Made by a program: the position numbers and the translations under genes. This document shows positions 42,809 through 50,852 of a stretch of 64,000 bases of DNA, in pieces. Within the stretch, counting starts at the first letter, position 1; each line of letters begins with the position of its first letter. The DNA is taken from the NCBI GenBank assembly GCA_963621245.1, contig CAVFCW010000001.1:496001-560000 (forward strand), written 5' to 3'. This DNA is from SIG603 sp963621245. Its GTDB lineage: Bacteria; Bacillota; Clostridia; Oscillospirales; Acutalibacteraceae. The notes under the pieces are model-generated. The model was given only the letters and a program-made list of their open reading frames with translations. It had not been told where the DNA came from and searched no databases.

Positions 42809-44065
42809 ATGGTAAAAAAATACCGCACAATTGCCGAGACTCTCGAGTGGGGTCCCGTTGTTACAAAAATTATTCTCGAAACAGGAAAAATGCCCATCAC
42901 GGCTAAGGTAAAACCCGAGGAATTCACTGTCAACGTGCAGAAAACAGCAGATCTTGACGAAAACTTCGAGTGGCCGCTTTTCATGGGTCAGAAACTTGAC
43001 GACATGATGAACGGCACGAGAAAAGTAACAAACGCCTATGTTTCCGATGAAGAGGGCAACAAAAAGCGTGGCGGAAAATATGTCACGCTGGAGCTTGAAT
43101 GCGATCCCACAAAGTACATCGGATATGTAATAACATTCGACGGTCAGTTTAACATCCCCGTTGAATACAACTACTACGTCTCAAGCACAAACCCGGCTGT
43201 TAAAAATGACATATTCTGCATTAACGACGGCGCAAAGTGGTTATACAGCGACGACGTAATTGAGGGAATAGACGAGAAGGTTTCGCCAAAGCTTAAGTAT
43301 GTCTATTTCTTCCCCGAGCTTGACGAAAACGAGAAAATTCCGCTTGTAATCTGGCTTCACGGCGCAGGCGAGGGCGGCGATAACCCAAGAATTCCCGTCA
43401 ATTCCAATCAGGTTATCAACTTTATGAAGCCGTGGGCTCAGGAAATTTTTGGCGGCAAGCTTGCACTTTTGGCTCCGCAGTGCCCAAGCATGTGGATGGA
43501 TGACGGCTCAGGCGAATACACAAAGGACGGCTCAACCTGCTATCTTCGTGCCGTCGACGCCCTCATCGGTAACTTTATCGAGAAGAACAAAGAAAAAATC
43601 GACGAGTCGAGAGTTTATATCGGCGGCGATTCAAACGGCGGTTTCATGACAATGAAGCAGATAATTTTAAATCCCGACAGATATGCGGCTGCATTCCCCG
43701 TTTGCGAGGCTTTGCTTGACTCCACAATAACCGATAAGGACATCGAGAAAATCAAAAATCTTCCCATTTGGTTCACTCACGCAAAGGACGATCCCGTTGT
43801 CGCTCCCGATCTCTATCCCGTTCCCACTTACAAGCGTTTGATTGAAGCGGGCGCAGATAACTGCCACTTCACATACTGGGACTGCATAGAGGATCTCACG
43901 GGCCTTTACAAGGTGGACGGTAAGCCGTACAAGTACATCGGTCACTTCGCATGGGTTCCGATGCTCGATAACGAGTGCAAGCTCGATTTTAACGGCGAGC
44001 CCGTTCTTTTGGACGGAAAACCGACAACCATCATGGAGTGGATTGCCGCTCAGAAAAAAGATTAA
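42809..44065 (+). CDS. Alpha/beta-hydrolase, polyhydroxybutyrate-depolymerase/feruloyl-esterase-like
   Basis: 418 residues. The first ~170 residues form a beta-rich domain without a clear family. From ~175 onward there is an alpha/beta-hydrolase: oxyanion strand IPLVIWLHGAGEGG, nucleophile elbow GGDSNGGFM (Ser in GxSxGG), TVG-type acid region WFTHAKDDPVVAP (Asp) and a His candidate in YIGHFAWVP. No signal peptide, so it is probably cytosolic, which is unusual for polysaccharide esterases of this type. The substrate is unknown. Strong RBS ACGGAGGATTTTTCAT; monocistronic. Confidence 0.85.
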   Translation: MVKKYRTIAETLEWGPVVTKIILETGKMPITAKVKPEEFTVNVQKTADLDENFEWPLFMGQKLDDMMNGTRKVTNAYVSDEEGNKKRGGKYVTLELECDPTKYIGYVITFDGQFNIPVEYNYYVSSTNPAVKNDIFCINDGAKWLYSDDVIEGIDEKVSPKLKYVYFFPELDENEKIPLVIWLHGAGEGGDNPRIPVNSNQVINFMKPWAQEIFGGKLALLAPQCPSMWMDDGSGEYTKDGSTCYLRAVDALIGNFIEKNKEKIDESRVYIGGDSNGGFMTMKQIILNPDRYAAAFPVCEALLDSTITDKDIEKIKNLPIWFTHAKDDPVVAPDLYPVPTYKRLIEAGADNCHFTYWDCIEDLTGLYKVDGKPYKYIGHFAWVPMLDNECKLDFNGEPVLLDGKPTTIMEWIAAQKKD

Positions 44066-44084
44066 TTCGAAATATTTTAACATC

Positions 44085-44122
44085 AGGGCAAAAATCGACA
44101 GCTTCGGTTTCTGCCCTTTTTT
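44085..44122 (+). terminator. Terminator of the esterase gene
   Basis: AGGGCA (44085-44090)/TGCCCT (44112-44117) with a further paired inner segment (AAATCGA/TTCGGTT), followed by TTTTTT. Confidence 0.78.
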
Positions 44123-44170
44123 ACATTTTTATTTAATTGTAAATTATCTATAAATATTACCGCTTATCGT

Positions 44171-44199
44171 TTGATATTTAAAAATGTTGATAGTAAAAT
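44171..44199 (+). promoter_or_regulatory. Predicted promoter of the RING/zinc-ribbon gene
   Basis: TTGATA (44171-44176), 17-base spacer, TAAAAT (44194-44199). Confidence 0.45.
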
Positions 44200-44286
44200 A
44201 TAATCAGAGTATCATTCTGCGATGCCGTTTTGCGGCTTGCAGTTACAGATATTAACGATTTCACCTATTGGAAGGAGTTTTCCGAT

Positions 44287-45300
44287 ATGTCAAAATATAC
44301 AGGAATACCTTGCCCCGTATGCAACAAAGAATTTACGGAAGACGACGATATTGTCGTTTGCCCCGATTGTGGAGCGCCGTATCACAGAGGCTGTTACAAC
44401 AAAAAGGGCGCTTGTATTTTCGATAATCTTCACGCCGAACACAAGGACTGGAAGATGCCAAAAATTCACACGGAAGCCGACAGCGAGATAAAAGACGTAG
44501 AATGTCCGAGATGCGGAACCCTCAATTCCCGCGGCACCGTTTTCTGCAACCGTTGCGGTTTGCCGCTTGGCACATCAACGGACGCCGATCACAATCCTTA
44601 CCGCAACTTTAATAGTTTCCCACAGGATGGCGGTATGGGCGGCATGAGAACGCTTGTGTTTGACCCCATGGGCGGGGTGAGCCCCACCGAAAGCATTGAG
44701 GACGACATCACCTACGGCGATATGTCCAAGGTGGTTCAGCAGAACACGGTTTACTTTATGCCCACATTCAAGCGCATAAAAACTCTCGGTTCGTCAAGAT
44801 TCAACTTTGCGGCTTTTCTGTTCACAGGCGGATGGATGTTGTACAGAAAAATGTATAAGCAGGGAATAATTGCAACCCTCATTTGGCTTGTGCTTTATCT
44901 TTCGAGAGCATTAATTTCCATTCTTTTGGTCTCACCGACCTTAAGAAGCATAACAAATACGCTTTCTTCAAGCTCATACAGCACGGAGCTCACCGAAAGA
45001 CTTGCCGAGCAGATGCAGACCGACCACAGATTTTTCCTTGCAAGCATGGCGGTCACACTCTTAACTTTTTGCCTCATCGCTTTTATGATTGTTTGCGGTG
45101 CAAAGGCAAACAAAATGTATATGAAGCACTGCGAAGAAACCATAAGAGAAGCAAGAAATCAGGCTAAGAGCGAAAGCGGTCTCGACATCGGCATTTATGA
45201 CGAGGATATCACGCTAAAGGGCGGCACAAATACTATCGTTGCCCTCGTTCTCATGATAGCTTACATGATACTAAGCTATCTTACAACGTATATGGGATAA
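44287..45300 (+). CDS. RING-finger/zinc-ribbon membrane protein
   Basis: 337 residues. Two zinc modules lie at the N-terminus: a bacterial RING/PHD-like finger (CPVCNKEF, VVCPDCGAPYHRGCYNKKGAC) at ~7-47 and a zinc ribbon (CPRCGTLNSRGTVFCNRCGLPLG) at ~73-97. A loop of ~65 residues leads to a DUF2628-like membrane part (SRFNFAAFLFTGGWMLYRKMYKQG) with about four helices to the C-terminus. Firmicutes proteins with Prok-RING fingers are known but no function is proven. The start has GGAAGGAG before it; nineteen upstream codons are rejected. Confidence 0.85.
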   Translation: MSKYTGIPCPVCNKEFTEDDDIVVCPDCGAPYHRGCYNKKGACIFDNLHAEHKDWKMPKIHTEADSEIKDVECPRCGTLNSRGTVFCNRCGLPLGTSTDADHNPYRNFNSFPQDGGMGGMRTLVFDPMGGVSPTESIEDDITYGDMSKVVQQNTVYFMPTFKRIKTLGSSRFNFAAFLFTGGWMLYRKMYKQGIIATLIWLVLYLSRALISILLVSPTLRSITNTLSSSSYSTELTERLAEQMQTDHRFFLASMAVTLLTFCLIAFMIVCGAKANKMYMKHCEETIREARNQAKSESGLDIGIYDEDITLKGGTNTIVALVLMIAYMILSYLTTYMG

Positions 45301-45313
45301 AACAAACAGACAG

Positions 45314-45346
45314 GAACGCACTTTCTAATGGGTGCGTTCTTTTTTG
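45314..45346 (+). terminator. Terminator of the RING/zinc-ribbon gene
   Basis: GAACGCAC (45314-45321)/GTGCGTTC (45332-45339) with a 10-nt loop and a long T-run. Confidence 0.85.
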
Positions 45347-45394
45347 TCCGTCAATTTCACCAATAAAACGATAGCTTTTAAAGTTATATTTTCC

Positions 45395-45422
45395 TTGACT
45401 TTCAGGGAAAAATTGATATAAT
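45395..45422 (+). promoter_or_regulatory. Promoter of the rpsF-ssb-rpsR operon
   Basis: TTGACT (45395-45400), 16-base spacer, TATAAT (45417-45422). Confidence 0.65.
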
Positions 45423-45432
45423 ACTACTGTTA

Positions 45433-45500
45433 GCTTTGCGGTGCTTCCGTGAAGCGGCAAATAGGAAATTATTTAAATCCTTGCTCCGATTTTATCGGGG
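45433..45500 (+). ncRNA. Structured leader, candidate S6:S18 autoregulatory element
   Basis: The ~100-base leader of rpsF holds two stem-loops: one at 45433-45455 (GCTT..CGG/CCG..AAGC) and one at 45483-45500 (CCGAT/ATCGG core with a flanking CC/GG). Many Firmicutes bind the S6:S18 complex to an RNA in exactly this place to control the operon. The identity as that motif is inferred from position and structure, not confirmed by consensus. Confidence 0.45.
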
Positions 45501-45529
45501 CCACAAGACCAGAAGGAGGTGCAATACAA

Positions 45530-45907
45530 ATGGCAGATATCATGAATTCTTATGAGACAATCGTTGTTGTCACAGCTAAGAACGGTGAGGAGGCTGCTCA
45601 GGAGGTTGTAGAGCGTGTTAAGGGACTTATTTCCGAGCACGGTACTCTTGAGAGCGTTGATTCATGGGGCAAGCGCAGACTCGCATATCCTATCGAGAAG
45701 CAGTTTGAAGGCTACTACACCCTCATCAACTTCAAGTCAACACCTGACTTTACAGCTGAGCTCGACCGTCGTTATCAGATCAATGACCAGATTCTTCGTA
45801 CAATCATCGTTAAGAAGGATCCCCGTCACATGACAACAAAGAAGGCAGAGTCCAAGCCGACAGTTGATGTCGAGGCTATTGCTGTCGAGTCCGCTATCGA
45901 GGCTTAA
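45530..45907 (+). CDS. rpsF: 30S ribosomal protein S6
   Basis: 125 residues. MADIMNSYETIVVVTAKNG is followed by the S6 signature WGKRRLAYPIEKQFEGYYTLINF and the region LDRRYQINDQILRTIIVKKD. It binds S18 in the 30S platform. The frame is open 27 codons upstream, but AGAAGGAGG lies directly before the ATG at 45530. First gene of rpsF-ssb-rpsR. Confidence 0.97.
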   Translation: MADIMNSYETIVVVTAKNGEEAAQEVVERVKGLISEHGTLESVDSWGKRRLAYPIEKQFEGYYTLINFKSTPDFTAELDRRYQINDQILRTIIVKKDPRHMTTKKAESKPTVDVEAIAVESAIEA

Positions 45908-45972
45908 GTTTAAGCTTCAAACAAATTTGAATTATACGTAACGAGATGAATTAACGAATAGAGGTAAGTATT

Positions 45973-46542
45973 ATGTTGAATGTAGCAGTTTTAATGGGAC
46001 GTTTAGTAGCAGATCCGGAGCTTCGCACAACTCCAAACGGTGTTTCCGTGACATCTTTCACAATCGCAGTCGATCGTGACTATGTTACCGCGGGACAGCA
46101 GCGTCAGGCAGATTTTATTGATGTCGTCGCATGGAGAAAAACAGCGGAGTTTATCGCAAAGTATTTCCACAAGGGCTCGATGATCGCAGTTCAGGGTTCT
46201 ATTCAGACCCGTTCGTATGACGACAAAAACGGAGTCAGACGCAAAGCAGTCGAGGTCGTTGCGGATACAGTATCGTTCACCGGTTCAAAGAGTGACTCCA
46301 ACACGGGAAACTACAACACCGGCAATTATAACGGCGGTTACAACAATAACAGCGGTTACAACAATAACAGCGGTTATAACAACAACGGCTATCAGAACAA
46401 CAATTCCTACAATAACAACTCATATAACAATAATTCTTATCAGAATTCATCTCAGCCGTCAACATCGCCGATTTATTCGAGCGGAAGCGACAATGACTTC
46501 CAGGATATGTCGGATCTGCGTGATGACGACTTACCATTCTGA
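45973..46542 (+). CDS. ssb: Single-stranded DNA-binding protein
   Basis: 189 residues. OB-fold at 1-~108 (LNVAVLMGRLVADPELR, DFIDVVAWRKTAEFIAKYF), then a long Asn/Gly/Tyr-rich linker (~115-170) made of YNNNSGYNN-type repeats. The acidic tip DLRDDDLPF recruits repair and replication proteins. It lies between the S6 and S18 genes, as is usual in Firmicutes. RBS GAGGTAAGTATT. Confidence 0.97.
   Translation: MLNVAVLMGRLVADPELRTTPNGVSVTSFTIAVDRDYVTAGQQRQADFIDVVAWRKTAEFIAKYFHKGSMIAVQGSIQTRSYDDKNGVRRKAVEVVADTVSFTGSKSDSNTGNYNTGNYNGGYNNNSGYNNNSGYNNNGYQNNNSYNNNSYNNNSYQNSSQPSTSPIYSSGSDNDFQDMSDLRDDDLPF
46310..46450 (+). repeat. Low-complexity repeats in the SSB linker
   Basis: Short direct repeats of the type GGTTACAACAATAACAGC are tandemly arranged and encode the Asn/Tyr/Gly linker. 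This is a place where length could vary between strains. Confidence 0.7.
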
Positions 46543-46566
46543 TAATCTCGCAAAGGAGGTAAAACA

Positions 46567-46815
46567 ATGCCTGAGAGACCGGAAAGAAATTCTCGCCCTT
46601 CTCGCAAGCCACGCCGTAAGGTTTGTGCATTCTGCGTAGATAAGGCTGATTATATCGATTATAAGGATGTTGCTAAGCTTCGCCGTTATATCTCTGAGCG
46701 TGGAAAGATTCTTCCTCGCCGTGTAACAGGAACTTGTGCAGCTCATCAGCGTATGTTGACTGTTGCTCTTAAGAGAGCTCGTCAGATCGCTCTTCTTCCT
46801 TACACAACAGACTGA
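46567..46815 (+). CDS. rpsR: 30S ribosomal protein S18
   Basis: 82 residues: basic N-terminus and the S18 signature CAFCVDKADYIDYKDV followed by LRRYISERGKILPRRVTGTCAAHQR. The Cys-containing type of S18 can bind zinc (CxxC, here C-A-F-C). Last gene of the operon. RBS CAAAGGAGG. Confidence 0.97.
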   Translation: MPERPERNSRPSRKPRRKVCAFCVDKADYIDYKDVAKLRRYISERGKILPRRVTGTCAAHQRMLTVALKRARQIALLPYTTD

Positions 46816-46827
46816 TTTTAGTCTTAC

Positions 46828-46854
46828 AAGCGGTTGCTTTGCAGCCGCTTTTTT
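46828..46854 (+). terminator. Terminator of the rpsF operon
   Basis: AAGCGGTTGC/GCAGCCGCTT 10-bp stem with one wobble, TTT loop and a T-run. Confidence 0.88.
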
Positions 46855-46885
46855 ATTTGTCAAAAACACTTTATATAGGTGAAAA

Positions 46886-46915
46886 AAATCCGCCAATCGC
46901 TTGATTGACGGATTT
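46886..46915 (-). terminator. Terminator of the flavin/Fe-S cluster
   Basis: AAATCCGCCAATC/GATTGACGGATTT 13-bp stem with one mismatch or wobble and a 4-nt loop. On the minus strand seven Ts precede CACC. It is six bases past the stop of the Fe-S membrane protein. Confidence 0.88.
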
Positions 46916-46920
46916 TCTTT

Positions 46921-47832
46921 TTAGTTTGCGATAAGCACGATTATCAAAAGCAGAGCCGCTCTTATTAAATCGGGTGCAAGCTCATTTCCCTTAAACTTGC
47001 CGAAAAATGTAGAAAGATTGCCTCTGGGACAAATTCCCGAGCACCTCGAACAGCGAATGCACTCGCCCTCACGCAGAGTACCGTCGTTAATCTTGATGTT
47101 AACGGGGCAGTTCATCTTGCAAGCGTTACACTTGGGCGGACAGTTGTCCTTGTTTCTTTTGAGTGCAAAAAACGGTATGTTTGGCAGAAGCGAGAATACC
47201 GCACCCATCGGACAAAGGAACTGACAGAAAAATCTCTCCTTGAATGCCATTCCGATTATGATAAGAACGAGCAAAACAAGCGCGACGGAATAACCGCCGA
47301 GTGTAAATCTCAGATTGCGAATCATCGAAAAAACAGTCCATGGGCTGTATTTTCCCACAAGTCCTATCTTTCCGCCAAAGCAGAGAAGCACGATTAAAAT
47401 GAGCACGATATATTTTCCGTAAGAACAAATCCTAACCATCTTCTCGCTCATTTTGGACAGTTTTTTCTTGAGTTTTGTCTGAATGAACTGAGAGAATTTA
47501 TACACCCAGTCGCCGAGTGCACCAAACGCACATGCCCAGCCGCAGAAATATCTGCCGAAAAGCACCGTGAAACCGCACACGCAAAGAAGCTGAAGCGCAA
47601 AGCCGGTCATTTCAAGCTGATTTCCCTGACCGATGCTTGCAAAAGCATTTTTAATTCCCGTGAAAGCCGAAGCGTAAATTGACGGAGCGACTATAAAGAA
47701 TATAACCTGAACGCCGATTCTCACCCACTCCGCAATTTTTCTTTTCTTCATGACGGGGTTCATCTTTTTCTTGGGCGGCTTTTTTGTTTCGGCAGTCGCC
47801 ACCTTGTTAAGGCTTTTATCCATATTATCCAT
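46921..47832 (-). CDS. Membrane 4Fe-4S protein, NapH/NosR type
   Basis: 303 residues with about five or six membrane segments. The motifs FGRYFCGWACAFGALGD and RFFCQFLCPMGAVFSL are the two CxxxCxxG elements of the NapH/NosR family. A C-terminal double ferredoxin-like region follows: CNACKMNCPVNI and CIRCSRCSGICPRG (2x[4Fe-4S]). It moves electrons across or out of the membrane in systems such as NosR, NapH and RnfA-linked chains. Its ATG shares one base with the stop of the FMN protein gene (TAATG), so it belongs to the same transcript. Likely electron donor or acceptor for the FMN-binding proteins. Confidence 0.9.
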   Translation of the reverse strand: MDNMDKSLNKVATAETKKPPKKKMNPVMKKRKIAEWVRIGVQVIFFIVAPSIYASAFTGIKNAFASIGQGNQLEMTGFALQLLCVCGFTVLFGRYFCGWACAFGALGDWVYKFSQFIQTKLKKKLSKMSEKMVRICSYGKYIVLILIVLLCFGGKIGLVGKYSPWTVFSMIRNLRFTLGGYSVALVLLVLIIIGMAFKERFFCQFLCPMGAVFSLLPNIPFFALKRNKDNCPPKCNACKMNCPVNIKINDGTLREGECIRCSRCSGICPRGNLSTFFGKFKGNELAPDLIRAALLLIIVLIAN

Positions 47833-48314
47833 TAGTTTTCAGCCTCCTCAAGTGCAGCGTTTACCGCTCCGATTATTCCTGTGGACGAGAATGTGGCTCC
47901 CGACACCGTGTCAACTCCGTCGGTTGAACCGTTTTTGAGTATGGTATCTATTACAGCAGAAGCAGTGTTGAAATATGCGTCATCCTCACCGCTGTGGTCA
48001 AGAACCTCAAGCGAGGTTATAGCATCGTTTTCAACCTTAATCTCAACCTTTATGTCTCCTCCGAAACCTGTGGCGCTTCCCGTGTAAGTTCCGTCTTTGT
48101 ATTTTAGCTCGGCTGCCGCACTTTCTGCTCCCTCAAATGCCGCCTTAGCCTCGGCAACCTGCTTATCATATTCCTTTTGAAGTTCGTCCGCCTGTGCCTG
48201 TTCGTTGTCGTGAGCGCTGATTAACTCTGCTCTCGAATTTGCATTCACCTGATAGCAAAGAAGAATTCCCACAACAAGGAAAAGACTCACCGTCTTAGCT
48301 ATTAATCCTTTCAT
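47832..48314 (-). CDS. FMN-binding domain protein, membrane-anchored
   Basis: 160 residues. An N-terminal membrane anchor (1-~24), an Ala/Gln-rich coiled stretch (~30-70), and one FMN-binding domain (~71-155). It has DGTYTGSATGFGGDIKVEI and the flavinylation motif VDTVSGATFSS with Thr141 as the expected attachment site for FMN by ApbE. It resembles RnfG/NqrC-type domains but is on its own. It lies between the six-domain protein and the Fe-S membrane protein and probably passes electrons between them. Confidence 0.9.
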   Translation of the reverse strand: MKGLIAKTVSLFLVVGILLCYQVNANSRAELISAHDNEQAQADELQKEYDKQVAEAKAAFEGAESAAAELKYKDGTYTGSATGFGGDIKVEIKVENDAITSLEVLDHSGEDDAYFNTASAVIDTILKNGSTDGVDTVSGATFSSTGIIGAVNAALEEAEN

Positions 48315-48331
48315 AAGTATCCTCCTTAAGC

Positions 48332-50752
48332 TTATTTCTCTGCGTCATACTGCGATTTAGCCTGATTGTAAGCGTCAATAATTGCTCTTGCCGAACAGGT
48401 CGCACCGCAATAAACATCAATCGAATCGCCCGACTGATTGCTTATAAGACTGCTCTTTATCTCCTGCATAGCAAAATTATAGTAATCCGAATTGCTCGTG
48501 TCTGTGCTTCCCACTATCGAAATATCCGTGAGTTTATCGTCTTTAAATGTGACATTAAATGTCAAATCGTAGTCATCCCAGTCATCATCGTAGCAAACCG
48601 ACTCGTCCCACTCACAAGTGCTTGTAACCGTGTAAGTCTTTTCCTCTGACGGTGTTGGAGTAGGCGTTGGCGTAGCTGTCGGCTCGGGTGTCGGTGTTGG
48701 TGTAGGAGCCTGAGTCGGCTTTGTTTCTCCCTTTTTATATACCGTGACCGACTCAAGATTTAAGTCGCTGTGATCTTTCTTTGCCTTTTCAAGCGCATTG
48801 TTATATGCGGCGGCAATGGCCTTTGATGAATATGTTGCGCCCGAAACGCTGTCAACAGCGGTAGCTCCGCTCTTAATGGAGGGGCTTATGCCGTTCCATG
48901 CGTCATAGAGATATTCATCGTTATCCTCATCGTCATTGTCGGTCGAAAGCTCGATATTATCAATCTTTCCGTTCTTAAAGCTTGCTTTAACCGTCACATT
49001 GTAACCGAATTTTGCAACCGCAGCTGTTCCCTCGTAAGAGTAACTTTCTTCGGACGGTTTCGGCGTTGCCGTTGTGTCAGGTGAAACGCTTGGCGATGTG
49101 CTCGGTGACGGCGTAGCTGTCGGTTTTGCTGTCGGCTTTGGCGAAGCCGTAGCGCTTGCCTTCTTGATTGTTACCGATTTTGCCGTAATATCACTGTGAT
49201 CCTTCTTTGCAGCCTCAAGAGCCGAATTGTATGCGCTTACGATTGCGTTTGAAGATAGCGTAGCCTTTGAAACTGCGTCAAGTTCAGTTTTTCCGCTTGT
49301 AATCTCTCCGTTCAATCCTTCCCAAGCATTAGCCATATATTTCTTGTTGGAAGACGTTGTGTTCGGTTCCTCATAAGAAATTCCCGCGAGCTTGCCGTCC
49401 TTAAATGTAGCCGTCACGTTGATTTCATAGTTCCACTTTGCAACGGTTGCCGTACCCGTGTAGGAATAGCTTCCCTTTTCCGGCTTCGGCGTTGCTGTCG
49501 GTTTCGGTGTGGGTGTCGCAGTCGGCTTTGGCGTGGGCGTCGTTCCGCCGTTCTTTGCCACCGCCTTATTAAATCCGCTTGTGAATGCCTCCGAAATAGC
49601 TTCGGAAGAATATGTAGCTCCAGAAACGATATCAGCTGTGCCGTTTGATTTAAGCGCAGACTTCATGCCGTTCCAAGCCTTGTTTACATAGGGAACATTT
49701 TCGTCATCCGAGTTATTCACAAGCTTGAAATTATCAAGCTTTGTGCATTTTCCGTTTTTGAATGTTGCCTCAAGGCTTACGGTGTAGTCAAACTCCGAGC
49801 AATAAGCCGTACCCGTGTAAGTTCCGTCAGCAGGCGTTCCGTCCGCCTTTGGCTTTGCTGTCGGCTTCGGAGTTGGCGTTGCAGTCGGAGAAGGAGTCGG
49901 CTCCGGCGTTCCGTCGGGATTAGCCGCCGATTTAAGCGCCATTTTTACCGCTTCGCGTATTCCGTTTGATGAGTACGTTGCGCCCGAAACGGTATCAACA
50001 TTGGGTGAACCCGCCGCAAGCATACTTGCAATTATGCTTCTCGCATTGTTATAGTAAGAATCCGTCTCCCCCGAGTGGTCGGTGACGTCAATAGAAGTCA
50101 TTTTGCCGTCCTTTACGGTAACGCTAACGTAAATAAGTCCGCCGTAACCCTGGTGCCAGCCAGTGTAAGTTCCGTCGGTCAAAACTGCGCTGTCGTCATA
50201 TCCGTCCGTGCTTATCGGCTCGGGCGTTGTTACGCTCGGCGTAGCCGAAAGAGTTTCCGAACCCGTCAAAGCGTTCTTGACCGCCTCAAGAATACCTCTC
50301 GATGAATAAGTTGCGCCCGAAACACCGTCTATGTCGTACGACTGCTCATCGATTATCGTGTCAATAAGGCTGAGTGCTCTGTTAAAAAAGGCGGCATCAT
50401 CGTGATTTGAAAGCACCTCTATTTTTGTGATGCTTCCGTTCTTGACGGTAACCTCCACCTCGGTGATACCGCCGTAGCCCGTACCCCTGCCAGTGTAGGT
50501 TCCGTCCTTAAAACTGCCCTTTTTGTTTGATTTTTTCTTCTTGCTTGTTTTCTTGTCCTCGGTGTCGGATAGATTTTTTGTGTCGGTCTTTGCATCCTTT
50601 GCGTCCGTCTTCACTTCATACTCGCTGAGATCCGGCTCTTTGGGCCAAACCACCGCCTCTATGCTCGGCACATTAGCGATTATTCCTATCGCAGTGAGCG
50701 CCGCAAGAACAAATGCGGGTATGATGAACAAGAGTGACTTTAAATTCTTCAT
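48332..50752 (-). CDS. Membrane-anchored protein with six tandem FMN-binding domains
   Basis: 806 residues. An N-terminal anchor (1-~28) and a Lys/Thr-rich stretch are followed by six FMN-binding domains. Flavinylation motifs are SGATYSS at about 145, 256, 377 and 637, and two variants: SKATLSS at about 495 and CGATCSA at about 782. The first two domains carry the GYGG-type core; later ones have divergent cores. Pro/Thr/Lys linkers separate the domains (residues ~283-302, ~404-425, ~535-567 and ~680-702). With up to six covalent flavins on flexible tethers it could act as an electron wire through the cell wall. RBS AAAGGAGGAAAGA. It is followed by the single-domain protein 17 bases later. Confidence 0.92.
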   Translation of the reverse strand: MKNLKSLLFIIPAFVLAALTAIGIIANVPSIEAVVWPKEPDLSEYEVKTDAKDAKTDTKNLSDTEDKKTSKKKKSNKKGSFKDGTYTGRGTGYGGITEVEVTVKNGSITKIEVLSNHDDAAFFNRALSLIDTIIDEQSYDIDGVSGATYSSRGILEAVKNALTGSETLSATPSVTTPEPISTDGYDDSAVLTDGTYTGWHQGYGGLIYVSVTVKDGKMTSIDVTDHSGETDSYYNNARSIIASMLAAGSPNVDTVSGATYSSNGIREAVKMALKSAANPDGTPEPTPSPTATPTPKPTAKPKADGTPADGTYTGTAYCSEFDYTVSLEATFKNGKCTKLDNFKLVNNSDDENVPYVNKAWNGMKSALKSNGTADIVSGATYSSEAISEAFTSGFNKAVAKNGGTTPTPKPTATPTPKPTATPKPEKGSYSYTGTATVAKWNYEINVTATFKDGKLAGISYEEPNTTSSNKKYMANAWEGLNGEITSGKTELDAVSKATLSSNAIVSAYNSALEAAKKDHSDITAKSVTIKKASATASPKPTAKPTATPSPSTSPSVSPDTTATPKPSEESYSYEGTAAVAKFGYNVTVKASFKNGKIDNIELSTDNDDEDNDEYLYDAWNGISPSIKSGATAVDSVSGATYSSKAIAAAYNNALEKAKKDHSDLNLESVTVYKKGETKPTQAPTPTPTPEPTATPTPTPTPSEEKTYTVTSTCEWDESVCYDDDWDDYDLTFNVTFKDDKLTDISIVGSTDTSNSDYYNFAMQEIKSSLISNQSGDSIDVYCGATCSARAIIDAYNQAKSQYDAEK

Positions 50753-50765
50753 TCTTTCCTCCTTT

Positions 50766-50781
50766 GTTAGTTTATACTAAC
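50766..50781 (-). promoter_or_regulatory. Palindromic element GTTAGT-N4-ACTAAC before the six-domain gene
   Basis: Perfect 6+6 palindrome GTTAGTTTATACTAAC, 13 bases upstream of the ATG and overlapping the area just before the ribosome binding site. The same half-sites recur upstream of the large secreted protein (56733-56910), which suggests shared control. Confidence 0.5.
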
Positions 50782-50816
50782 TTATGCTCGCAGTTATCTG
50801 ATAAGGCTCGCAATGC

Positions 50817-50839
50817 CATAGCCACCTTAGGCGGCTATG
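50817..50839. other. Hairpin in the 100-base gap between apbE and the six-domain gene
   Basis: CATAGCCACC/GGCGGCTATG 10-bp stem with one wobble and a TTA loop, without a T-run. It may stabilise or partly separate the transcripts of apbE and the FMN-protein gene. Two copies of TGCGAGC lie further downstream on the minus strand. Confidence 0.4.
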
Positions 50840-50852
50840 ACAATTTCACCTT

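Noticed and set aside
46217..46639. 140-codon plus-strand frame over the ssb-rpsR junction
   Set aside because: A Thr/Ile-rich out-of-frame reading of the ssb linker repeats.
48700..50000. Pro/Thr linker DNA as possible CRISPR or VNTR array
   Set aside because: The repeats are short, irregular and in frame, and encode TPKPTATP-type linkers between FMN domains. There are no spacers of constant size.
50766..50781. Firm assignment of the GTTAGT-N4-ACTAAC palindrome to a DtxR/IdeR metal regulator
   Set aside because: The sequence only loosely resembles the known iron box and no metal-transport gene is in the window, so I kept it as an unassigned element.
50753..50852. Possible FMN riboswitch before the FMN-binding genes
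   Set aside because: The gap is only 100 bases and I see none of the multi-helix conserved segments of the RFN element; just a simple hairpin and the GTTAGT palindrome.
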